DNA from: Tenrec ecaudatus
Lineage: Eukaryota; Chordata; Mammalia; Afrosoricida; Tenrecidae
Assembly: GCF_050624435.1 (NCBI RefSeq)
Contig: NC_134537.1
Location: 10,040,584 to 10,104,583, forward strand
Length of the DNA stretch: 64,000 bases
Direction of reading: 5' to 3'
The position numbers and the translations under genes are program-made. Positions within the stretch are counted from its first letter, which is position 1; the number at the start of each line of letters is the position of its first letter. This document shows positions 12,205 through 23,401 of the stretch, piece by piece. Under the pieces are notes generated by a model. That model ran no database searches and was not told the DNA's origin. It was given only the letters and a program-made list of their open reading frames with translations.

Positions 12205-12740
12205 ACTTGTTGAATCCCGGAACCTGGGATAGCTACGCCACTGCTCCCTCCATGTTGTGTATGTGTGTGTACTGTGTCCCTCTGCTATGATTCCTGGGAG
12301 ATGGAGCATCCAATTCTAGCACCCAAGAAAGCGTTGGTGGCATTGTGGGTACTCAGTACTTACGGGTAGCATAATGAGTCAATTGGGGCAGGTTATCAAA
12401 GTCTCACTGTGGTTAGCATGTGCAGACAGTGTCCCTGAACTTCGTCTAACCTAGTCACCGAGTGAACTCTAGTTCAAAGGAAAGACAATCCATTTGGAAA
12501 CTCTCAAAGTTTGACTCTGTTCAGGAAAACCTTTCTCCTGTGGGCCAAAGTTCTTAGAAAGGCACTGCGTCCAGAGCATCTGCTGTAGTTTCTGGACAGC
12601 TGAACATCCAGCTCCTGCTCCTAGGAAAGATGGTCACATCATGGGCATGGGATACTCGGGGCTTAGTGAGTCATGGATTGTTGGCATATATGAAAATATC
12701 ACCATGGTTGGCATATCGGGTAGAGTTTTTGAGGCCAGTA
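12205..12740. repeat. Diverged direct repeat, period about 300 bp
   Basis: The block at about 12260-12440 (GAGCATCCAATTCTAGCACC ... CACTGTGGTTAGCATG) resembles the block at about 12560-12740 (GAACATCCAGCTCCTGCTCC ... CACCATGGTTGGCATA). The order of sub-blocks is conserved with many substitutions and small gaps. It could be an old duplicated repeat or subrepeats of an unknown element. Aligned by eye only. Confidence 0.4.
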
Positions 12741-12903
12741 ATGTCTTCAGTATTCACCGTGAATCCTCTTATCTCCCTGTTTGTGGCCAAGTATTGGTTG
12801 TGGATGGAAATCTCCTAACCTTTGGTAAGAAGTAGGGAAAAAACAAACAAATATAAACCAAACCAAACCTGTTGCCATTTAGACAATTCTAACACATGAC
12901 CAG

Positions 12904-13449
12904 TGTGGTAGTTATAGAGTCATTTGTCAGTTTGAGGGGATTAAGAGTGAAGGGGTGGAGTCTAGTCTGTCAATCAGGCCATAACCAATGAGGCCTCTGT
13001 GTGAGCATGGCCTTCTCCTGAGGATTCTGGGAACTCCGGTATTCCTCCTTGGAGGTGGGAGACACACTTGCGCTCTCTGCTGAGTCCCTGGGAGACATCT
13101 CAATGACAAGCCAGATAGAGACAGGCTGATGGCAACCAGTTCCCTGAGCTGGAGGAACCACATGGAGACCTTGCCAGTTCTGAGATGCTTACAATGCCAC
13201 TGGATCCAGAAGACTTCCCACCCACTGGCATGTGATCTTCCTGCATTTGGCATCATTGCATGTGTTTAGTGAGTCAGAAGAGGATTTTATAGATTGGTGT
13301 TGGACATATAGGCTAATATCGGACTTGTGGACTTGATCTGGACTGGGCTGTTTTCTCAATATTCAATTGCTCTTGCATGTAAAGCTCTTTCCTATACACA
13401 CACATCAGTGTCTATGAACTTGTTTCTCTAGTCTACCCAGACTAGCACA
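12904..13449 (+). mobile_element. ERVL-type solo LTR, copy 2
   Basis: A 546-bp element with intact TGTGGTAGTT start and GACTAGCACA end. It includes GGGGTGGAGTCTAGTCTGTC, the CCTGAGGATTCTGGGAACTC block, GATCCAGAAGACTTCCCACC, a terminal region with AAAGCTCTTTCCTATACAC and TTGTTTCTCTAGTCTACCCA. No clean target duplication was seen (ACCAG against ACAGC). Frames within it on the minus strand are not genes. Confidence 0.87.
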
Positions 13450-13504
13450 ACAGCCTCTATCCAGGAGAACTGAACTCCGTAGGGGTTTAGGGGGACAGAG
13501 TCCA

Positions 13505-13690
13505 CACTGTGGGTTAGGCATTGGCCTGTTAACTGCAAGACTGGTGATTCAAACCTACCAACTGCTCCACAGGAGGAAGGTGAGGCTGTCTGTCCCCATG
13601 GAGAGTTACAGTCTTGAGAACCCATACAGAGTCCTTATGAGGTGGAACAAGCTCAATGGCAATGGGTTTGGTTTGGTCTTGGTTTGGCAG
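13505..13690 (+). mobile_element. AfroSINE, plus strand
   Basis: GCCTGTTAACTGCAAGACTG, GATTCAAACCTACCAACTGC, GAGTTACAGTCTTGAGAACC and CTCAATGGCAATGGGTTTGG. This is a nearly complete copy from tRNA-like head to tail. Confidence 0.88.
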
Positions 13691-13936
13691 AAGCACACAA
13701 TTAGATCTCCAGGGTTACATTGCTTTGTCCAAAGGGCTTTAGTATGTATTCTTGCATCTGTACCATTCTAGCTTCAGGGTTGTCTGAAAAGTACGACAAT
13801 CTTACATCTCTGCAGTAACTCAACCAACGTAATGCTCAGAAGTTGCCAACTGGGTAACCAGTAGTGGAATAAGCCTTTCCCCTGCAGCACATGTATTTTT
13901 GTAATGCAAATTGATGATGAGGGAACCACTTAGGGG

Positions 13937-14126
13937 ACAAAATTAACCTGTGGGTCTCAACCCCTTTGGGGGTCGAATGACCCTTTTACAGGGGTCTCCT
14001 GGTTCATAACAGTAGCAAAATTACAGTGATGAAGTAGCAACAAAAATAATTGTATGGTTTGGGGGTCACTAAAACATGAGGAACTGTATGAAAGGGTCGT
14101 GGCATTAGGAAGGTTGAGAATCACTG
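13937..14126 (+). mobile_element. SPIN-like hAT MITE, copy 2
   Basis: About 190 bp: CCTGTGGGTCTCAACCCC, GGGGGTCGAATGACCC, AGTAGCAAAATTACAGTGAT, and the right end AGGTTGAGAATCACTG. The right flank CTCTAGGT (14127-14134) fits the hAT target preference. The left end is eroded and the left duplication is unclear. Confidence 0.85.
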
Positions 14127-14349
14127 CTCTAGGTGACCTCTTTGGGCGCACTGGCTTAGTAGCGGTAGACTAGCGGCTTTTAGGAACTTACCATCTTGCA
14201 AGACAGGTGGAGAAAGAAGAGAGATGTGAGCCCTGAGCAGAAAGTAGATGTAGCTCAACCCTACTCAGTGGTTGGGTTTTACAGGTAAGCACTTACAGCT
14301 GTTGAACATCATTGCCATGATTAAAGTTCTACAGGATGAATGCACATTA

Positions 14350-14600
14350 CGGTCAAGTCAATGCCAACTCATAGAGACCCGTACAAAGAACTCACTATAG
14401 TGATCTAGGATTGAAACAAACCAACACTCTAATTTCTGACATTTTAAAATGAAGCTTTGCGGTGTGTTGGGTGTCGTGGAGTTTGTTGTGACTCATAGTG
14501 ACCCTGCGCACAGCAGAATGACATATTGCCCTGTCCTGTGCCATTCGCGCAATTGTTGTGATGTTTGAGCCCCTGCTTACGATCAAGTCGTAAGGCTTTC
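14350..14600 (-). mobile_element. AfroSINE tail and RTE LINE 3' end, minus strand
   Basis: A short AfroSINE tail (GTCAATGCCAACTCATAGAG) is followed by an RTE 3' end: TTGTTGTGACTCATAGTGAC, GCACAGCAGAATGACATATT, CCCTGTCCTGTGCCATTCGC. The RTE end shares the ACTCATAG(C/T)GACCCT block with the AfroSINE tail. Confidence 0.65.
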
Positions 14601-15335
14601 ATAAAGTCCTGTCATACAGACCAACCTGTGGCACCCACAAGCATTACAGCTCAGACTCACTTTAGCATTGTTTATTTACTTATGCATCCATAAATACTAT
14701 TTTATAAAAAGCTGTTCATCTTCATATTTTACTGATTCACATTCACTTTTCATTAAGATTAAGGCTTTGGTTCAATTATGTTAAGAACAGCAGATAGTGA
14801 GCGTGTGCGTGTATGTATATGCATAAATATATGTATGCCTATCTACAAACACAATAAACTCTCATTTGAATAGCATTATTAGAGTTCTGTTTAGTAAAAC
14901 TATGAGGCAACATGTGTTATATGTTATTGACAATTATGCTGTTGCCTTATATCATTATTAATGATAAACTTCCCCCCATCTTCTTAAATTGTATAATTAC
15001 ATGTGGACAGATAACCTGAATTTAAATTAAAAAAATACACTCTCGGGTAATTATTATAAAGTCATAGCACTTGTTATTTATGACACGGTAATAACAACCA
15101 CCTTCTACAAACAGAAGCTTTCCTTTCTTTAAAGTGAAATGTGTATTAAAATGCCACATAAACTCAGGAAAATGCGCAAATCCTAAATGTTTGTAGCTCT
15201 TGAATCTTGGCATTTCTTTTAATATTTAATTTTAAATGATGTGTGGGTTGTAAATTATTCTCGTGTGTATTTCTGAAGCAGCAGTAGAATCACATTATAT
15301 TTTGCTTATTAAAACATCCAGAACGGTGTTTTTCA
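14601..15335. other. AT-rich stretch without recognised feature
   Basis: High AT content with many short stops and no coding frame. Old LINE origin is possible but not supported. Confidence 0.5.
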
Positions 15336-15640
15336 TAAATTGCTGTAGCCAATAAGTGTTGGTAAGGATGCAGAGAAATTGGAACATTTATCCAATGCTG
15401 GTGGGCGTGCGATATAATGCAGCCATTATGAAAAAAGTTTGAATGTTCCTTAAACAATTATGCATAAACTTGCCAGAGGATCCCAACCGTTCCACTCTTG
15501 CCTGGATACCTAAAAGAGCGGAAAACAGGGACTCAGTCGCATAGCAATGTTCACTTCAGTGCTACTCACTACAGCCAAAGACTAGCAAGACCCTAAGTGT
15601 CCATCAATAGACAAGTAGTATAAGAATGAGTGGTGACATT
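15336..15640 (+). mobile_element. Old L1 ORF2 3' fragment
   Basis: AATAAGTGTTGGTAAGGATG, ATTTATCCAATGCTGGTGGG and ATGTTCACTTCAGTGCTACT are diverged versions of the L1 ORF2 C-terminal coding region, followed by GTGTCCATCAATAGACAAGT. No open frame survives. Confidence 0.8.
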
Positions 15641-16075
15641 GGCCTCCTCTGTCTTCAGGTAGGAAAGACCATCAGCCCACATCCAATTTCTGTTAGGTGG
15701 AAGTCAGACATGCCTCAGTGCTTCAAGCTTTTTACCAGTTCTAATACCAGTCACCTCTCCCATGGGACCGTCTACTTGTCTATGGGGTTTGATAATCTGT
15801 TGCTATGGTGACACACACGCACACACTATATCCACCTTATAGAGTTTACTAGGGATGCTCATAGGTTACAGGAGGGTGACACAGGTGCTATACCTGTGGC
15901 TCTCCTTTCTTTTTTGTCCCATCAATACAGTGCTGATGTATTGATAGAGGTGAGATCATTTCTTCAGCATGCCAAAATTCAAGAGGAAACATGAACATTT
16001 TATTCACTGGCAAGCTATCCGATCCCGTTGGTAGGCTAGCAACACCTCATCTTTGCATAATCCTACCCAGAAATT
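15641..16075. other. Unannotated stretch
   Basis: No confident repeat or gene was recognised between the old L1 fragment and the RTE element. Confidence 0.45.
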
Positions 16076-16079
16076 AAAT

Positions 16080-16622
16080 GGACTACATCTGTGGGAAGAG
16101 ATAACCGAGACGCTCAATCTCACTACCCAAAGCAAGACCAGGTGCTGACTGTGGAACAGACCGTGAACTGCTCGTGTGCAAATTCAGGCTGTAGCTGAAG
16201 AAAACTAAAGTAAATGTACGAGGGACAAAATATAATCATCAGTGTGTCCCACCTGAATTTCGAGAACGCCTCGATGTATTGAACACTAACGACTGAAGGC
16301 CAGACGCGTTGTGCGATGACATCCAGAGCACGGCACATGTGGAGAGCAAAGGGTCACCAAAAAGACAAAAAAGAAAGGACAAAAGCGGACGCTGGAAGAG
16401 ACTCCAAAACTTGCCCTTCACCACAGAGTTGCTAAAAAGAAGTAGAAGAGCAGAACAAAAAGTGTCAAGGGAGAGTCCGAGAAGACAAAGTAAAGTATTA
16501 GGATGAAATGTGCAAAGCCCTGGAGTACCAAAAAGAAGAGCATGCTCAGCCTACCTCAAGCTGAAAGAACTGAATGAAAAATGCAGCGATCAGGTGTAAC
16601 ATTGGAAGAGTCTATGGGCTAA
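16080..16622 (+). mobile_element. RTE (BovB-type) LINE, 5' portion of split copy
   Basis: Degenerate RTE coding sequence. The clear match is GACAAAGTAAAGTATTAGGATG through TCAAGCTGAAAGAACTGAAT (about 16480-16600), the linker before the reverse transcriptase. It breaks at 16622 where an L1 is inserted and resumes at 19403. The upstream limit is uncertain. Confidence 0.75.
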
Positions 16623-17142
16623 GAGAAATACAAATGAAAACAACAATGAGATACCACCTAACACCCTCAAAGATAGCCCAATTCAAAAAATCAGAAAGCA
16701 ACAAGTGTTGGAGGGGCTGTGGTGAGATAGGAACTCTCATCCACTGCTGGTGGACCTGTAACTATGTACAGCCACTAGGGAAATCAATTAGGCGATATCT
16801 AAAACAGATGGAAATCGAGTTACCATACAACCCAGCAATCCCCCTACTGGGCATATACCCAGAAGAGGCAAGAAACAAACCACGGCCAGACATCTGTGCT
16901 CCAATGTTCATTGCAGCACAGTTCACAATCGCAAGGAGTTGGAAACAACCCAAATTTCCATCAACTGATGAGTGGATTAAAAAACCCAACTGTGGTACAT
17001 ACATACAATGGAGTACTACGCATCACTAAAAAGCAGTGATGAACACAGGAAGCACATTGCCTCATGGGAAGAACTGGAGGAAATTATGCTAAGTGAAATA
17101 AGCCAAGCACAAGAGGACAAGTACATGAGTCCACTGAGGTAA
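16623..17142 (+). pseudogene. L1 ORF2 C-terminal remnant
   Basis: Last part of the L1 endonuclease/reverse transcriptase protein, about 170 residues covering the C-terminal cysteine-rich domain. The reverse transcriptase core and endonuclease are absent. There is a frameshift near 17010. Not functional. Confidence 0.85.
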
Positions 17143-19401
17143 GCTCTAAAAAAAAAATTCAAAAGGGGCATAGGGCAAAAGCTACCGTATACAAACATTC
17201 CTGGGGTGAGGACCAGGTAGTATGGCAGGGGTCATACCAAATGTAGGGGTACATATGGTAGCCAATTAAAAAGGAGGGGGAAAAAGGGAAAAACAAAAGA
17301 CATGGATAATGGGTGAACAGGGCACTAACCCTCCCAAGGGAAGGGAATTGCTTATATCTCCACAAGGAAAGAGGGACCAGATTTCAACCCGGTGCTCCAA
17401 GATGTGAATGCAACATACTTGTACGAAGCAGGGAACCAGAAGAGAGGTCTGACGGGCTGGCCTCAATCCCAACTATGTGGACAGCTACCCCAGAAGAATT
17501 TACTTCAGAGGACAGCACTGAAGCTGCAGCTCAGGGAGAGGGACATGTTTGATCAGAGCACACAGGAGCAAATGAAGGGGGAGGAAGAGAGAGTAGAGCA
17601 TATTCTGGCCCACCATGCCTTGAGGACCATATCCCTGCTCAGAACAGTCAATGCACACAGGAGACCATATGAATGGCCCCACTATGAGACACACATCCCT
17701 CACTGATGCATAGCCCTTCTGGGTACAACACTGTAGACACAATGTAGGAAGTGCGCCTGATCTGACTCCGCCACACCAAGGCAAAACACTAGGGACCTAC
17801 AACAGAACAGCAAGGGGAGCAGAGCAAGGAAGTCCTGAGGGAATACCAAAAATAAACGTTGAGGCCAGCACTTCATCAGACACAACCGGAAAACACTCTT
17901 AAAGGTCCACAAGTAGACCCTGAACTATTTACAGGCTTCTCTCTCTTTTTTGGTCATTGGTTTTGTTGTTGTTCTGTTTTCTTTTGTTGCTTTGTTTTGC
18001 TCTGTCTTGTTTTTTTGTGTGCATATTATTATCTCTGCAGGTCTATCTAGATAAGATAGGCAGGATAAACAATTTGGAGGAGAAAACAACAGGATTGAAA
18101 GTTCTGGGGGGATATGGGAGATGGGGAGGTGGGGGAAAGGAAGTGGTGTGTTAACAAACCCAGGGACAAGGGAACAACAAGTGATTCAAAATTGGTGGTG
18201 AGGAGGGTGTAAGAGGCCTGGTAGGGCATGATCAAGGGCAATGTAACCAAGAGGAATTACTGAAACCCAAATGAAGGCTGAGCATGATAGTGGGACAAAA
18301 GGAAAGTAAAAGGAAATCGGGCAAAGAATTAGGAGGCAAAGGACAATTATAGAGGTCTAAATACAGGCATGCACATATGTAAATATATTTATTATATGAT
18401 GATGGGGAAATAGATCTATGTGCATATGTTTGCAGGTTTAGTATTAAGATAGCAGATGGACATTGGGCCTCTACTCAAGTACTCCCTCAATGCAAGAACA
18501 CTTAGTTCAATTAAACTGGCATTCCATGATACTTACCTTCCCAACATGATTGCTGAAGACAAAGCAGGTGCATAAGCAAATGTGGTGAAGAAAGCTGATG
18601 GTAATGGTTATGAAATGATCTTGGGCCTGGGGTCTTAAAGGCTTGAAGATAAACAAGTGGCCATCTAGCTGAGAAGCAACAAATCCCACATGGAAGAAGT
18701 ATACCAGCCTGTGTGATCACGAGGTGTTGATGGGATCAGGTATTAGGCAGCAAAGAATACAAAATCATATCATTTTGAAGGAGGGGGAGTGGGGACCCAA
18801 AACCCATCTGTCGTCAAGTGGACATCCCCTTACAGAAGGGTCACGGGGAGGAGATGAGCCATTCAGGGTGCAGTGTAGCAATGAGGAAACATGCAACTTC
18901 CCTCTAGTTCTTTAATGCTTCCTCCTCCCCACTATCATGATCCCAATTCTACCTTACACATCCGGCTAGACCAGAGGATGTACACTGGTACAGATAGGAA
19001 CTGGAAACACAGGAAATCCAGGACAGATGACCCCTCAGGACCAGTGGTGAGAGTGGCTATACCGGGAGGGTTGAAGGAAGGTAGGGTAGAAAGGGGGAAC
19101 CAATCACAAGGATCTACATATAACCCCCTCCCTTGGGGATGGACAACCAAAAAGTGGGTAGAGGGAGATGTCGGACAGTGTAAGACATGACAAAATAATA
19201 ATAATTTATAAATTATCAAGGGATCATGAGGGAGGGGGCAAGGAGGGAAGGGAAAATGAAGCGCTGATACCAAGGGGTCAAGTAGAAAGAAAAGATTTTG
19301 AGAATGATGATGGCAACAAATATACAAATGTGCTTGACACAATGGATGTATGTGTAGATTTTGATAAGAGTTGTATGATCCCCCAATAAAATGATTAAAA
19401 A
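16623..19401 (+). mobile_element. 5'-truncated L1 LINE with long 3' region
   Basis: Begins inside L1 ORF2 and ends at an AATAAAATGATTAAAAA tail. The ORF2 C-terminus is recognisable from about 16623 to 17142, with conserved [15 protein letters not shown] and STDEWIKK. A frameshift near 17010 moves the last part (SEISQAQEDKY) to another frame before the stop at 17140-17142. About 2.25 kb of non-coding 3' region follows. It is inserted in the RTE with diverged direct repeats GGAAGAGTCTATGGGC (about 16604-16619) and GAAAGATTCTATTGGC (about 19402-19417), which fit a target duplication. The 193-residue frame on the opposite strand (18935-19516) is antisense 3' region, not a gene. Confidence 0.88.
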
Positions 19402-19402
19402 G

Positions 19403-20728
19403 AAAGATTCTATTGGCAAAAATACTGAACAATGCAGGAGTGTCGAGATGGATGGAATACAAAGCCACAGTACCCAAAAGAGTTAGTGGACATTCAGTCA
19501 TCCCAAAAGATAGCATCTGAACAAAAACTGATTATATTGAAGGGCATGGACAAAAACCAAGGTTCTAGAAATTGATGGAACACCAATTGAGCTATTTCAA
19601 CAAACTAAATGTAGTGTTGGAAGCAATTGTATTTGTGTTCATTCCAAAGAAAGGTGACCCAACAGAATGTGGAAGTTACTGAACCAAACCATTACGAGCA
19701 GAGGCAAGAAAACTGTAGCTGAAGATGAAAAATGAAAGCAGCATTACGTCTACAGCAGCGGTTCTCGACCTGTGGGTCTCAACCCCCTTGGGAGTCAAAG
19801 GACCCTTTCACAGGGGTCCCCCGATTCATCACAGTAGCAAAACGACAGTGATGAAGTAGCAGCGAAAATAATTTTGATGTTGGTTGGGGGTCACTGCAGC
19901 ATGAGGAACTGTGTGAAAGGGTCGCGGCATCAGGAAGGTTGAGAGCCGCTGATCTACAGGGTGCTGCCAGAAATGCAAGGCAGATTCTGAAGAGGACTGG
20001 AACAAGGGAGATGATCGCTGCCATTGGACGCATCTTGGCGGACAGCAGAAAACACCCGGAAGATGCTTACTTGTTTTTTATTGACTATGCAAGGGGATTT
20101 GACTGTGTTAATCATAACAAACTATGGGTAACTTAGCAAAGCCTGGGAATTACAGAACACATTAACTGTGGGCATGAGGAGACTGTACACAGGCCAAGAG
20201 GTAGTGGTTTGAACAGAACAAGGGGCTACTGAATGGTTGAAAAGCAGAAATGTGTGTGCCAGGACTATATCCTTTCATAATAATAATGCCATCTGGTGCT
20301 GAGCAAATAACCTAGGAAACGGGACTATGAAAAAGTGCGTGGCATCAGGAGGGGAGGAAGGCTTATTAACACCCTGCATTATGCAGACGGCAGCACCTTG
20401 CTTGCTGAATGCAGAGGATCAACGACTCCCGCCTTCAGCATCGATTGCAACTCTCTGTACAGAAAGCAAGCATTCCCACCACCTGACCAATATATAACAC
20501 CGCGAGCAACAGAGACGAGATGGAAGCTATGAAAGGATTTCATTTCACATGGATCCAGAGTCAATAGTCATGCAAGCAGCCAGGACATCAAACCCTGTGC
20601 TTTCTTGAGCAAATCTCTGCAAATTGACTTCTTCAAAGTGTAAAAAAAAAAAAAAAAAGTGTAGAATGTCACTTTGAGGACTGGTATTATCGATTATGTC
20701 AGATGCTTTTGAAAGTTGGATGGTGAAC
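19403..20728 (+). mobile_element. RTE LINE, 3' portion of split copy
   Basis: Continues the RTE reading: TATTGGCAAAAATACTGAAC, ATTCCAAAGAAAGGTGACCC, then after the SPIN insertion AAATGCAAGGCAGATTCTGA and the reverse-transcriptase block FIDYARGFDCVNHNKLW (about 20077-20128). Later come LINTLHYAD (the YxDD-like region, here YAD) and GGATTTCATTTCACATGGAT. Many stops and frameshifts make it non-functional. An 18-base A run sits at 20641-20658. The match fades near 20728. Confidence 0.85.
19756..19951 (+). mobile_element. SPIN-like hAT MITE, copy 3 (inside RTE)
   Basis: A 196-bp copy with intact ends CAGCGGTTCTCGACCTGTGG and GGTTGAGAGCCGCTG. The 8-bp flanks are GTCTACAG (19748-19755) and ATCTACAG (19952-19959). 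The right flank reads straight into RTE coding sequence (CAGGGTGCTGCCAGAAATGC), so SPIN inserted into an existing RTE copy. Confidence 0.92.
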
Positions 20729-21154
20729 AGGTGAGGCTGTTTTACCCAGAAAAACAAAACCAGCGACACTTGTACATGTATGAGACAGAGCTCGCTATCA
20801 AGAAGTCATTCAGATTGAGAAGGCATTCCAACCAACCCCAACTCAAGTACCTGGGTCCATTGTTAGCCAGAACCTTCCAGATTCATGTAGCAATGGGCTG
20901 ATGACCCAGGCAGGAGAAACATAAAGCTGGGTCGGTGGGTGCAGATCAGACGTTGGTGGGTACAGTCACATAGATCCAAGTTACATGGCGGCATCTGACA
21001 AGCTCCCCGATTGCCTCCCAAGGTCAGTAACCCACCTGGGGCTGTCCCCAGAGGCAGACACAGATTTTTGGGGAAGGAACGAAGCTTTTAATAAATGGCT
21101 GCAGTACAAAAGTTGGGGCCTTTCTGTGGCACAACTTGTTCATTCTTGCTTTGG
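20729..21154. other. Unannotated stretch after RTE
   Basis: Not recognised. It contains TTTTAATAAATGGCTGCAG near 21088, which could be a polyadenylation-type signal within an unknown LTR, but this is not supported further. Confidence 0.4.
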
Positions 21155-21238
21155 GATCAACCTTCATAGATTCTGCAGTTACATGATCAGAGGGGGGAAT
21201 CAACGTTCATAGATCCTGCAGTTACATGATCAGAGGGG
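21155..21238. repeat. Tandem duplication, 41-42 bp unit
   Basis: Two adjacent copies of a unit reading GATCAACCTTCATAGATTCT then GCAGTTACATGATCAGAGGG, differing at only a few positions. It lies within otherwise unannotated DNA (21239-21710 also unannotated, with a G-rich tract near 21605-21622). Confidence 0.85.
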
Positions 21239-21715
21239 GTCTTTGGATTGGGAAAACCCTGGGGCATCATTTTGATGCTAAGGAGCAAATTCAGAATGCC
21301 ACCCCGTCATTTCTTCACTCATTGACTCAATCTGGCACTGGGGTAGGGCCGGGAGGTTAGCACGCAGTCCTCATGAAGAACTCCTAGTCCTTTCTCCTGG
21401 TCTTCAGTTGTTTATATAAAAAGGTCACAATGTCATCATCAGCCAGCAATAGAGAGTCAAGGCATGGATATTTTACAATGCTCCAAATATGCAAAGATCG
21501 TGGCATGGGTGAGGTGGGGGCCACTGTGGGCAGGGAATCAGCAGGAGCAGAAAGGCAAGCAAGAGCGTAGGATGCATTTCCAGCTAATCAACTTTAGGCA
21601 GCGAGGTGGGGGGGGGAGGGGGGTTACAGCTAGGGGAGGGAGAAACCAACAGTCTTTTGACCCAAGGTCCATGCAGTCCACAGCAGCATGATGCTTCCTT
21701 GGAGTTGTACAAGTG

Positions 21716-22287
21716 TGTGTGAGTCTGGCTGGACTCGAGAAACAAATCCATGGACACACTTATGTGTATAAGAAAGAGCTTTATATATAAGAGCAATTGA
21801 ACATTGAGAAAACATCCCAGCCAGTCCAGATCAAGTCCATAAATCTGATATTAGCCCATATGTCCAATACCCATCTATAAAGTCCTCTTCAGATTCAGAA
21901 AACACGTGCAATGAAGCCAAATGCAGGATGATCACAAGCCAGTGGGTAGAAAGTCTTTGGGTCCAGCGGCATTGTAAGCATCTCAGCACTGGTAGGGGTC
22001 TCTGTGGCTTCTCCAGCTTCAGAGTTCTAGTTGCATCCATGGGGCTTGTCCGGCTCAGGGCACTAGGGTAGTCCCATGTGTCTTGTCAGCTGCAATGTCT
22101 TCCAGGGAGTGAGCAAAGAGAGAGAGTCTCTCCTGCCTCCAAGGAGGAAAATCCCGGATTTCCCAGAATTCTCAAGAGAAGGCCAGGCCCACACAGAGGC
22201 CTCCTTGGCTATGACCTGATTGACAAGCTAGACCCCACCCCTACACTCTTAATCCTCAAACTGACAAACGCTTATATCTCTACCACA
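21716..22287 (-). mobile_element. ERVL-type solo LTR, copy 3
   Basis: A 572-bp reverse copy running from TGTGTGAGTCTGGCTGGACT to CTACCACA. It contains TGTATAAGAAAGAGCTTTAT, CATCCCAGCCAGTCCAGATC and TGACCTGATTGACAAGCTAG. Exact 5-bp duplications AAGTG lie at 21711-21715 and 22288-22292. Confidence 0.9.
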
Positions 22288-22292
22288 AAGTG

Positions 22293-23396
22293 CATTTGTC
22301 AAAAAATCCAGAGAAATGACTGGCTGCTGAGCGGCAGATCGTGGAGCGAGTTCAGGCACTAGGGAGGAGCATAGGCCTTCACAGGGGTGAAGCCTCAGGG
22401 ACTGGAACTGGTCTGGTCGGGTTACCAATGTTGAGTGGGTAACTGCAGGCCATGAAGCCCTGAGAGCTGAAGAGTGCCTCCTGTCTGTGAGAGAGGAGGG
22501 TGCTGGGCTGGAATGAGGACACCGTGAGGTCAGAATGAGAGCAGGCGATGGACCAGTGGTGAGTGGGAGACCCGGCCTGGGGCACAGACCCGCGGGGCCT
22601 GTGTGGATGTCCTGGGGACGGTCTAGGGCCAGTAGGAAACAGTGACGTTCCCACAGAGCCAGGAGTGTTTCTAAAGTCACCCCGGGGCTGATTCCTTGTG
22701 TATGTGTGCAGACACGTGGCTCTTAACTTTGAACTCCTCCATCCAAGGAGAGCAGAGCACCCCTGCTTTGCGTCGCTGCATCGAATGTGTAACAGCTCAC
22801 CTCTGGCACGACCTGGGGAATACAGGGCAGGAGCTGTTTCTCATCCATCCTCATTTTCCCAGCCCAGTGCATAGGGGCTGGCACTTTAAGAGCAGGACCC
22901 ACTTGAAGGCTTCTGACATATTTGCTGTTGGGTTGAAAAGACTTGCCAAAGTCTCTAGCCCTGCCTTTACCTGGGTGTCTGGACATAGAGCCCTTGACCA
23001 CCCCCACCCACCACCCCCACCCCAACTCCCATGGCGGTTCTCCTTCTGTGGTCTAAGCCCTAAACAAACGAAACAAGCTCCAAACAAGCTTTTCTGGCAT
23101 GTCAAGTCCTGGTGCATGACCATAGCCATCTGTCACTTCTGTGCGGGGCCCAACAGGAAATGTGCTCACAGTGCTGAACAGTAAACAATTTGGAATCCAC
23201 CACAGGCACCCCCGTCACAGCATCACTTCATCTGGGCCGGGCACCAGAGTAGGCTGTGGGTCGCTTGTTACCTCAACAATAAACACCTTCCAGTTCCAAC
23301 AACGATTTGTCAAGAGAGTCTGATACCAGTTTCACTGTGCCCCTCCCAAACTCGCTTCCTTTCCAGGGCCATGATAGCTAACATCTATTGGTGAAA
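22293..23396. other. Unannotated stretch
   Basis: About 1.1 kb with relatively GC-rich sequence and several overlapping frames of 90-160 residues on both strands (for example 22696-23184 plus, 22249-22680 minus). None shows a recognisable domain and the frames overlap antisense, so no gene is called. Confidence 0.45.
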
Positions 23397-23401
23397 CTGA
23401 C

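Noticed and set aside
12904-13449. Target duplication for LTR copy 2
   Set aside because: Flanks ACCAG and ACAGC do not match well enough to call.
18935-19516. 193-codon minus-strand frame as a gene
   Set aside because: It is antisense to the L1 3' region, which recurs at 28094-29427 and 35742-36570.
22249-22680. 143-codon minus-strand frame and overlapping plus-strand frames as genes
   Set aside because: Overlapping frames on both strands, no domains, and part lies in the LTR at 21716-22287.
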